From Mytilus trossulus (Eukaryota > Mollusca > Bivalvia > Mytilida > Mytilidae), in assembly GCF_036588685.1 (NCBI RefSeq), contig NC_086375.1:10223916-10287915 (forward strand): 64,000 nucleotides of DNA, read 5' to 3'. Positions 15,601-27,600 of this stretch are shown piece by piece. Under the pieces are notes generated by a model that saw nothing but the letters and a program-made list of their open reading frames with translations, was not told the origin of the DNA and ran no database searches. The translations under genes were made by a program, and so were the position numbers. Positions within the stretch are counted from its first letter, which is position 1, and each line of letters begins with the position of its first letter.

Positions 15601-18600
15601 TGCTACCTGATCAGGGGAGGATTCAGCCAATTTAAAAGGGGGTCCCAACCACGGACACAGGGGGTTCCAACTATATGTCCCCATTCATGTGCCTTGATCA
15701 GCCCCCAAAAAAGAGGGTTCCAACCCCCAGACCACGCCCCTTTCCTGGATCCCCCAATGCTGATAATTTAGAACAGGAAAAATCTTCTGTCAAATACAGC
15801 TTTATACCAGAAAATTAAGTATTATAGATAGATCTACATTTTAGTTGAATGAAGGATTCAAGGAAAAAACAAAACTAATTAGAAGGTATTCTGTTTTCAA
15901 CCACTGCCGTACTGAATTAAAGTAACATACTTCAATATCAAAAACACCATGCACTAGCCTCTATCATAAATCTCTATTGTGAGCATCCTAGATGAACACA
16001 CACAAATCGACAAAAGAGTATTTGATTACAATAAAATTTGAGAAATAAAACAGGCAATAATATTCTTAATTTTTGAAAGAATTGAAATTGAAAGTTGATT
16101 TATGTTTAACATTATATAAGAAAGAAGATGTGGTATGATTGCCAATGAGACAACTATCCACAAAAGACCAAAATGACACAGACATTAACAACTATAGGTC
16201 ACCATACGGCCTTCAACAGTGAGCAAAGCCCATATTGCATAGTCTAGCTATAAAAGGCCCCGATAAGACAATGTAAAACAATTAACTTTTTTTTATTGTC
16301 TATTTATAATTGCAATTCAAAAAAAAGTGTTCTCTTCTATTAGGAAAAGTTCATGCAGGATACCTTTGAAAACTTGGCATTTTCTCCAATCCCAAAAGAC
16401 AGATTTGAAAGAAGTTTGGAAGACTTGGAGAAACAGAAAGGAGAACAGCCAGATCTCAGAATGAGCTTATCTGCAAGATTTCAGTCTAAAAATCCAAAGT
16501 AATTATTACCTCTGTAAAATCAACGTCTACTGTTTATTGAATAATTATCGTATTACAACATCTGTATGAGTAAATTTCTATTGAATTTAATGATTGGTGG
16601 TTGCACAATTTCTGGCAACAAATATTGCATACATTTCCAATAGCATAATAATGTCAAATAAGTATGTTCTATTCAGAATAAGACTGACTTGGATTTGGAC
16701 TTTTGAACATTATGCCAATTGAAATAGCTTTAGAATATCATTAATTTTGACAAAGTTTTGATTTATTGTTTGCTAAACCTCCTCAGAGCTCTTATACTAT
16801 AATGTAAAGTTCAGTGTAGAGGTGAAGGTAATGTTACTAGGAAAAACAAAAATATTGAAAGAAATCCCCCTGAGCAATATCCATCTAAGGGGGTCTCATT
16901 GGGGGGGGGGGGGGGGGGGGGTCCAATCCCCGTATCCCGCTTACACTATGTACGCAAGCAATTCTCATTTTTTTGTCATTTCCCGGGTCCCGCAAGACCT
17001 CATTTCCCATTTTCAACCCACAATAATTTGACTTTCATGTGTCACGCTTACAAAAAATTCGCAATCCCTTGTCAGGCTTAGAACCCAATGAGACCCACAT
17101 CTAAGAGTGAGAGCTAGAAATGGTTGGCTTGGAAGTTGAAACGATGTCTCTGTAGTGTAAATTTAGAAATTATTTGGATGTTTGTATTATTGTGAAAAAT
17201 GTGACAGGGTTATAATCGCAATAATTTAAACTCGCATCTTGAACTTTTTTATATGAATTAAACAGAATTTTTCTCAATATCGCAAACTTTGAAATCGCAT
17301 TTTAGTCTAAAATGATAACATCGCAATAATAAATGCATTCAATAATTTCTAAATTTACAGTAGTATTATTTCCTTCTGTGTAATGTTTTCATATGTGCAC
17401 GTACATGTCCAGAAGTCCAAATCCATGGTCATGTCCAAAATTTCAAATCCATGGACATGTCCAAAAGTCCAAATCCATGGACATTTCCAAAAGTCCAAAT
17501 CCATGGACATGTCCAAAAGTCAAAATTCATGGACAACAAGAAATATTTTGTTCTTAAAACATTTATAATAAACGAAAGTGAACCAACACCTGGTGAATCT
17601 GTAGTACGATAGATTCCATAAAGTGGATACCTCGGGTAGGCAGGGTTGTTATGATAAAAAACATAAAATGTAGAGAGTCTTATAACAAGCAGTCACTAAA
17701 GTGTTGTTATAAGACTCTAAAAATATTAATGTTCAATTTATGAAATAACGAAAGGTGCTTTTCTTTATTAATAGTAGAAGATATGGTATGATTCCCAATA
17801 AAGACAACTCTTTAGTAGAAACAAATAACATAGAATTCTGAAATAATTCTGAAATTGACTTTTTGTTTTTTCTTTGTTTTATTTGTGATGTATTTTACAG
17901 GAGTATGGCTGTGCAACAGAAGTCGGACAATTGGTATGATGTAAGTAGTCCATTGAACAGTTATTGCATGGAGTTATAACACATCACTAAATATTGCATG
18001 CCACATTTGAAACTTATGCAAAATATGTCTTATTATTCAGACTAAAAATGCTAGGAACAATCAAATTTGTGATCAAAGTGAGATTTTTTTGGGAGAAGCT
18101 TGAGATTTATAAATTTTATATTGTTGCTTCATTTAGAAAGAGGCCCTGAAACAAGATTTGTAATTCTAGGGTGTTTTGTGAAGAAAGATGCATTGTTTAA
18201 CCAGAGTCTTTCTTCATTAAGAGATTTTAGAAACATCTAAAAACTTTGTGAATATTTACTCTATTTCCTCAGGTGCACACCACAGAACTCTCCTTTTGTA
18301 TACTTAAAAAAAGGATAGATACATTTTTTTTACCCCAAGAAAAGCATTTAGCAAGGCTATAAACTGAGCTAAATATAATTTTTTTTTGGAACATGTAATG
18401 AAATCTGTACTCATAGATACAAAAGTCTTGTGGAAAAAAGCTTTCAGTTTGACAGATTTCTTTATTTATCTTTGAGTTTGATGTAAGAACATTTTGGTCA
18501 CATACCTCATGTAAAGAGAACAAAGCATTCTATCAAGGGGGGATGATAACTTAGGTCCTCAGCCAATCAGAAAAGTCAGTATTTTGATTCATATATTTAA

Positions 18601-21600
18601 CCTTGATATCATAAATAAGGTATTTCAGTAATAGCTTTTATTAAAACCATAACAATGATTATATGTTGTATTCTCACAGCTATTTATATGAGTGAACAAT
18701 TGATAGAACTTTTGAGGCTCTGCATGGGGTCTATAGTTCTTGTTTAATCTTGATATCTGATTTCTGAAAAGTACCTGAATTGAACTTTTGGATCATCAAT
18801 ATGCAAATAGTTCCTATTGAATGTGGTTACTGTTCTGAATATTTTGGAATTACCATGTTCCCCCATGCAGGGCCTCTTTATGTAGGCATACTACAAAATA
18901 ATAAACATAGTGATGATATTGAAATTATCATAAAGACAAATGAAATATATGAGTTTAAAGGTCAAACATTTTGTTTTCAGCACATGCTATCTGAACTAAA
19001 AGCCTTTAAGGAAACCTTTCAGATTAAAAGACCAAAGGTACTGGAGAGGGAGTTATGTTTTGTTTTCATATTGTGGGATGTTATATGGTCCTCCAATGGA
19101 GGAGCACCACCTTTTTTGTTTGTCTTCGATTCATGTAGTAGTTTATATCTGTTGTTCACATGGTTTGTGTCTGTACCACACTTTCTGTTCAACTTTTTTT
19201 CTTTTTTTTTTTGGAATGGCTTGTATATAGTTTATGGAAACCTGTTTATTTTGCAGTCTTATATCCAAGTTATAATGTTTATTTTTTATTTTAGAGGTTT
19301 CCTGGATAACAGATGTTTTGTAGTTTACCACAAATTATTTTCCCTTCATAAGTATTTAAAACATAGTAGTAAACTGATATGAATTGTAGGATAATTCACA
19401 TTATTAAACTTGTATACTAAAATTTATTTACATTTGTTAAAGTGAATATTTCAGCTTAAAAGAATTAAAAGTTCAAATTTATTTAATCATGCATAAAAAT
19501 TCAAGACTGAACATATGTTTATTTATAGTCTTTTCAAAGAAGAAAATCTGAAATGGCTCGTACTGTTGATGAAACCAGGAAGAAAATTGAAGCTGTAAGT
19601 GAAAGTAGAATCATCTGTTTCATTTGTTCTATAAATAGATCATTACTGTAGATGACTTGTCTGTTTCTTAGAGCATGATCAGAAGCTTATTTTTTACAGA
19701 CATAGTATTTTCATACCTTTTTGTTGATAAATAGCCATTAAATATCAAGTTGGAAATGTGGTTCGCTAACCTAAAGGTCAAGTTGTTAGTTACTGTAGTC
19801 AAACAGGACCTTGTTAGATCTGCAAAACTGATGAACTCGTTCACCCTACCAGCATACGATATAGTGTTTAATTTCTATTGCGTCATTGGGTAGACATAGC
19901 TATTGAAAATGTGTCGATGATCTTATCCGTTATTTTGTAAAACTTGATGGTTTATCCTGAAGCATCAATTGTTGTTATGAACTGAAACGTAACAGTTTCA
20001 TTCCTATACTCTGTGTATAGCTTACAGTAAAACTTTAACAAGCTTTTCTAAAGAATTTGATATTAATATAAAAATATTATTGTTATTTTTTGTACACGTT
20101 TTCACTGTTAACTTTTTGAAATTACAATGCATGTAGTATTGCTCTAATAATGTTCTTATTTTGCATGTGCTTTTGAATAAACATTTTAATTTAACAAATT
20201 ATGATATATATTTTTTTTTCATGCAGTATTATTTTGATAAAGTGTTTGAATAGAATATGCTTAGTAGGATAAGTTTCAGGAAGTTTACAATTAAAGGTTT
20301 TGGTTAAAGTCATCACTGTAAGAATGCAATAATTCATATGTTTTGTTCACACCATTCTTAGAACTGCCTCACATTTTAAATTGTCAAAAGCAAGCTGTAA
20401 GATAAGCAAACTTTAGCATGGTTGAGTAAAAAATAACCAAGGTTATTGAAATATTCAGAAAAAGACCAGGTTTGCTAATTTAGTGTGAAAAACTGCCCAA
20501 TTGGACATATGTAAAATAGTAACTTGAATTTGAAATACATATTTTTAAACTATCATCTTGTAAAAGTAAATGGTGATAAAAAGTAGATAGATATGATATA
20601 TTGAAAGATCTGTTTCAGGAGGGAAAATTGCTCAAAGTTCAAATAGTACATGTACAGGTAACGAAAAAAAAAATTGAAATGGGATCTTTTAATATAGATG
20701 TAGATTACATATTAATGACTTCCTTTCCACAAATAACACCTTTTCAGAAAATAGAGGATAAATACATTTCAAACCATTTTCTCTTTCCACTTTCTAAACC
20801 TTGTAAAATCATGAGTTTTAAACTTAAAAATGAAAAAAATTAAACGATACAGAATTTAGCCAGCTGGTAATCTCTTTAGGTAGATGTAGTTTTTGTCAAT
20901 TGATTCAAAATTTAAATCTAGAGGACTTTTGGTAACAACATTAAAAGAAAAAAATACACTGTAGAGAATGGTTTACATGGTAAATACTTCTTACACAATA
21001 ATTACTTCCTTTTGTCATTCTTAAACTGGTTCTATACTGGAAAGTATTGGCTTCTACCCATGTAAAGTTTGATAAGTTGAAAGTGATATATCACCGTTTT
21101 AACCAATTTATAGTGAAAAAATAACTATTGGTAAATGGAATGTAACTGAAAGATTTATAAAACTTAATATTTACTTCAAACTTTATTATCAGGGCTTCAC
21201 ACATAAATCTAATCTTTTGCTAAGTCTCCATTGTCAAATATAAATTCATGCCCCTCCTTATAGAGACAACTGAAAATTAGATCTTTTTTTTTTCTTTTTT
21301 TTTTTATTACAGGGTCAATTTATACTAAATTTGTAAATAGACTATTGCTTTATTTAATATATTGATGTGTTTTATGATATAGATGGCATGGAAGGATGAA
21401 AGTCCAGAATCAGAACATGTGGAGAGTGCCCTGTCATCACCTTGTCATGTAAGTATTAATACTGATACCTTTCATTGTCACCCCATACTATTGCAGTTGG
21501 TTAATTCTTTTTGCTACAGAAGGTATTTAAAAATCCAGGGGGTGGGGTATTAACATATAAATTTTAGTTTGGTTACAGACTTTTGACTGCTATTTCAAAA

Positions 21601-24600
21601 CCACCCCAATTCATATATTGAGTTTTGCAAAAATCCTTATGAAAATTGCACCCCATTGGTATATTTGACACTCCAAAAAAGTCTGTAACTATACCATATT
21701 TACCTTTGTATATAATTTTATATAGGGAAAAAAAAACAGTGTTTAAAAATTGTTTAATGTTTGCCGTTGAAAGTGAAACAGTTTGGATCAGGTAGCCACA
21801 CCATTTTATACTCATTTTCTATACCAAAACTGTACAAAAATTGCAAAAGAAGGAAAATGGAAATATTTCATATGTATTTTTTTCCATTTTAGGATACAAA
21901 AGTGACAAACAGCTTCTTGCCAAAGGAAGAGGACACTCATAAACGTAAGAAAAACTTTTTTTTTTATCTTCAACAATTTATAATAGGGACATTTGTGTAT
22001 TTTATTGAGGTAGTAGTTTTCATCTAAAAATGTCATACTTACATAATTTAACATGTATTATTAGTACAAAGAATTTTTTACAATCAGTAGGGGAAATACA
22101 TAGATTAGTAACTAGATTTATTATAATTTTAACCACTGATTAAAATGGTGGCATTCAAGCCCTCTACAAAATATGGGTTAGTTTCGAAAATGAAACTTTG
22201 AAATCATGTGGCTTTTTTAAAACTGGTTCACAAAGATTAAAAATTATGTTACAGTTTATAGAATCACATACACCATTATGATAAATCACTTAAATATAAA
22301 AATTACCCTTCACACATTCCTTTTTGGCACCATTATAACTAATACACCTATTTTAGATGTATCCCTCTTTTTTTCTGTAAACTTTAATTGGGATGATACT
22401 AAATCATGTAAATATCTGAATTATTATTTCCCCAAAATCTAGACTTGAGAGGAATTCTACAGAAACATTTTATCTACAAAGCAATTTTTGTTTACACTAG
22501 TCAAATATATATCATTTGCTCTAAATCGTTTTTTTCAAAAAACTCATTTTAGTCAAAATTACCTAGTAAATTATTAAAAAGGCATAATACTGCTTCATGG
22601 AGTTCTTAGATTTAACAGCTGTACTATTTTAGCTCTTATATATCCAAACTGATATAAGTGCTATAGTTATATTTATCTAGAGCTATTTTCACAATTATCA
22701 GAAATCAAAACCAGTATTGTTCAGGGAAACAGGGTGCTTCTTGTCTCAATTCCACTTTGGCAATTTAGGAATAAATACTTATAAATTTAAAATTACATGG
22801 AGAAAAAAGCAGTTAACACATTTTGCTTTTCAACAATCTAAATAGTGCTGACAACTTACAAGAACATTGTTTAACGTATACATATTTTCTGCTGTTAACT
22901 GAAGGGCATTTCACAAAAGCTCTAACCACAGTTTTGTGTGTAAAGTGGGAGTTGCCATAATTTTTTTATGATTTATAGTGAATAGGACCTTGAAATATAA
23001 TTGCTAAGTTAGGCATGCTGTAGGCAATGATGCATGTCTGACCATATAAGGAAACATGAATTTTTCATAGAAATGATAATAAACATATATTTATGCTAGT
23101 GCTATAATATTTCCATTGCATTTAAGGCCCAAGAACACCAAACACTTTACGCATGAGTTGGTCAAACTTTGACCTGCCAAAGCAACCAATCATAGAAGAG
23201 AAAATGCCTCCATTCAAAAGTAGATCCACGCCTAGCACGCCTATCAGAAAAAGCATCGGTAAAAATATCTTGCCTTCTGGCACACACAGACCACAGTGGC
23301 GTAGTCAGATTCCAACACCTGCTTTTATTAGTAGACTTCACAGGGGTAAAGTTGCCGACGCATGGAAACAGTTCGAAAGTTTGAACTTGTCCCCTGTTCA
23401 ATAATTAACACATAGATAGTTAAGCATTGAAGTTCAGCTTTTACTAATGGCAAATTGTTATGTTTGCATTTGTTGCAGATGTTATTCAGACAAAAAGAAA
23501 GATTTGCGATTGGCAACATTACCCAGATTTTTTTATAATACCTATTATCAAATATATATATATATCTAACATCTTTGATGTATTTTATGTAGTACTTGTG
23601 TATGTGTACATGCAATGTTATAGCATTTCAGCATATTTTTAGCATTAGGCCACATGTCATTAATTTTAGATTCTCTCCTCTCTTCCAATTGATACCAGGG
23701 GCAAGGGGGGAGCCAGCCATTTTTAAATGGGGGTTCCCAACTGAGGACAAAGGGGGTTCCCAACCGAGGACAAAGGGGGTTCCAACTATATGTCCCCATT
23801 CAAATGCATTGATTGTCCAAAAAAAAGGGGGGTTCCAACCCCGGAACCATCCCCCTGGATCTGCCACTGGATACTTTATTTCATTCATATGTAACTTCTT
23901 AAATATTTTGGTGAAAATCAACCAAAAGTTTTTAAAAAAGAATCCTATCGAACTTTGTTTTTTCGAAGATGAGGATTAGATTCCAAGATTTAACTTCATG
24001 TGGCCTAAACAACTTTTCAGCTTTGAGAAAGGGGTTGTTTGGCACAAATTGTTATTGAGTTTCAATGTTAGTGTTTTTTCTTTGTTACCAATAGTTTTAG
24101 CATTTTTGATGTCTACTAAAGAAGACATATAATTTTACCCATAGTTGATGTTGAGCATTTAGTGTTCAGTAATAGTCACAATTTTATAAATAGATGTTGT
24201 AAATAGCTGATTTGTTTTATTGATATTTTCCCAGTAAAAATCATCCTGTTTTACCATGTTCTTCTTTCTAATACATTTATTATTATTAAATCTGTATATA
24301 GGAACAATAATATATATTCATTTCTTAGTAAAAAAAAACAATCTTCACTTTATATTATATATATTCATAGAATAGTTCTGCTTCCAACTTTTCAGTGTGC
24401 TAGACACGCGGTGAAGGATATTTTACTTTTAAAAACATATATAATATATACAAAATATAAAAATGCACTCATAATTCATTAAAATTAATTAAACATTTTT
24501 AAATCAAATGAATATATTCTAAAATAATAATAGATTTTATTGAATAGTTGTGAAGTCTTCCATGTCGAGAAAATGTTTGCTATTTAGGTTGCACACTTGT

Positions 24601-27600
24601 TCATATCAACCATAACCAAATACTGTAGATTTTAAAATTCATTAGAAAAGTGGCACAATACAACAACAATCTGTTCAAGTTTTATTTAAAATTTTTCCAT
24701 ACCAAATTCTTATTACAAAATTTATTGAAACCAAGTTGGAAATCACAATTGCATTATGTTTTATATCAATTTATGAAATTTATGCAATGAAAAACAAAAA
24801 AAAAGGGAGATAACCTGGATTTTTTCAGGTTACTCACCAGTGCTAGTTTTTATCATGAGATGTTATTGATCATTTATAAAACATTGACAAGGCTGTTAAC
24901 GCATGAATTTAGCAATGATAAATTTTCTTCAAAAGTTTAACCTCTAAAATAAAGGTTTAATATTAAATTCATATGTCTTGATTGATAGTTTTATGTTGCT
25001 TAAAAATGACTTATTTTAATGATTTTATTCCTCATTTTTTTTCAGGATCTCCAGCTTGGGATAGAGATTCAGAAACAGGAAGTGAAACGTCCAGTTCTGG
25101 GCAAAGCACGAAATCCGACAAGAGGTCATCAAGACCATCTACCCTACGCTTAGGAAGATCAGAAAGTTCTAAAACACTGAATGAAACACCTAAGCGTGAA
25201 CTGAGATCTCAATCACAAAGTGGACCCAGTACTCATCGTTACATGAAAAAGACTGAAAGTTCGAAAGCCAAAATAAGCAAAACACCATCGTCTACAAATA
25301 TTATAAATACCCCCAAAAGTAGTGAATTATCTGATAGTTCAGACACTTCAAAATCAAAGGGACCAGTGGCCAAAAGGAGAAGTAATTTTATAAAGAAAAA
25401 AGGATTTCATGCTTCATCGCCTAATTTGATGGATATAGATGTTGAATCAAGGGGGAGTAAATCAAATCTATTGTCGTCTGCTCGTCTTAATTTGTCTAGT
25501 AGCACACCTGATTTGTTAGATATAGATACGCCACCTTCAAGATACTCTACAGGTACACCTAAACGACCTCCAAGGTCATCATCATCCTCTCGCGGTGAAG
25601 GCAGTGTGTTGAAAGGTAGTGGTAGGTTGTCGTTGCCTGCTAATCCACCCAAAGAATCGGCAAAATCAAAATATTCGAAAAATGATAAAGACTTAATGCC
25701 ACCTCCTCAAACATTGCCATCAAAATTAAAAGAACAAGCGAAAAATGCAAAACAAGATATTTTCTTAAAAAGGGCGACTTTGGCAAAGAGGCAGAACTCT
25801 AATGATTTGACTTTAGACCAGGCTAAAAGTATACTCATGGGCAAGTCTGGTATATTAGAAGATAAAAAATCAAAAGAAACTGATGTCACCGTTGACAATG
25901 TTCGAGAGACTCGTTCTAACTCTAAATTCCCTTCACATTCCAATTCTTCTACATATCCAGAATTTTCATCGAACCAGGATCATTTAAGTGATCCCAAATT
26001 AGTGGGTATAGCTACTGAAATAGAGACAACAGTGTCAGAATTACGGAGAAAGAGTATAATTGACCAAGCTTTTCAGAATTTAACCGATTTAGATGCTAGT
26101 CCTTATGATATTCCAGAAAGGGATAGTTCACCAAGACAATTGAAATTTAGTAATTCCCCTGATTCTCAAGACAATATTCCTGCTAATTCTTCATCCCATT
26201 CCAAAGATAATAGTGCTATTAATTCATCAAAAGATTCCAATACAGGACTGTCAGAAGAGGACATTTCTTTAGGTGTACGTGAACGTATTGCCATGTTAAA
26301 TGCTCATTCTTCTCCACGGTCTGATGGTTCGTCTCCGAGATGTTCTAGTCCACGAATAACTATTTCTACTAAAATAAACCTAAATTCTTCTACAAAACAT
26401 CAAACAAAAACAGTATCTAACAGTCATTCAGACTCGACAAATTTGAGTCAGCCAGCAGGCTTAAATCTGAGTCCACCTAATTCGTCTGGAATTGGTTCCA
26501 GTTTGGATTCGGACACAGCAGCTAAGATGTTTTCATCAAGTGAAGCCCTTAGTCCACCTAGTTGTAACGATGAGATCTCAGATAAAACAGAATCAACTAT
26601 TACCATATCAGAGTAAGAATTTTTCTACATCATAAATTTAAAAATAGCTTTTCATGAATTGTGTCTTTTTGAATATAAAAAAAAGGTTAAGTACATAAGG
26701 CTTATAAATGGAGAAATAAATATAGAACTGTGAGCTAGATTTTGAAGAAGGAAAATTGAAAAAGAAACATATTTTTGAATTTTTCATTGGAAAAGAAGTG
26801 TTCTAATGTATCATTTATCATGATGTTAACCATTTTACAAAGTTATAAGGTAACCGGAACTACTCCTTTGTTCATTTATTTTAAGATTGAAGATTGATTG
26901 ATTGATGTTGGTTTTATGTTTTATTTTAAGAAAACTCCTTATGATAGAAATCTAACATCACTCATTTTTATTTTTCAGGAAATCCATTGACCTTGTAGAA
27001 ATCTTGAAAAAGGTAGGATTTGTGTTATATTTAGAATTTAAAAAATAAAAAAACTTATAAAACAAAACAGGAATCCTTGTCTTGCGTTGGGACTTTAAAT
27101 ACTATTTGTTAATACTTTGTTCAATATTACAGAATTTATTGCAATAAAGTCTTTCCTATATTCTGCGCTGGCCTAATTGTGCTCCACCTACAATATATTT
27201 TTCCTGGTCTGTTTAGATATAGGAAGATGTGGTATAAGTGTCGATGAGACAACCATTCATCCAAGTAACAACTTATAAAAGTAACCATTATAGGTCAAGG
27301 TATGGCCTTCAACACAGAGCCTTGGCTCACACTGAACAGCAAGCTATAAAGGGCCCCAAAAATTACTAGTGTAAATCCATTCAAACTGGGAAAACGAACG
27401 GTTTAATCTCTATTAAAATGAGAAACACATAAACAGACGTCAACCACTGAACACCAGATTCCTGTTTGTCCGTTTGTCCATTATTTAGTCTGTCAAAAGT
27501 CTTAGTGAATATTTGATTTGTGATGACAAAAAAAGAAAGTTTCTCTGAAAAAAAGGTGATATTTTCCATTAAGGAAGGGACAGATCTATCAAGCAAAAGC

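Noticed and set aside
18780..19382. 200-codon plus-strand ORF in intron 9
   Set aside because: Its second half is phenylalanine- and leucine-rich translation of T-rich intron DNA, with no domain. A short phase-matched exon candidate inside it explains the only protein-like part.
23596..23979. 127-codon ORF downstream of exon 13
   Set aside because: It covers a G/C-rich interspersed repeat also present at 15612-15760, where the frame is not kept.
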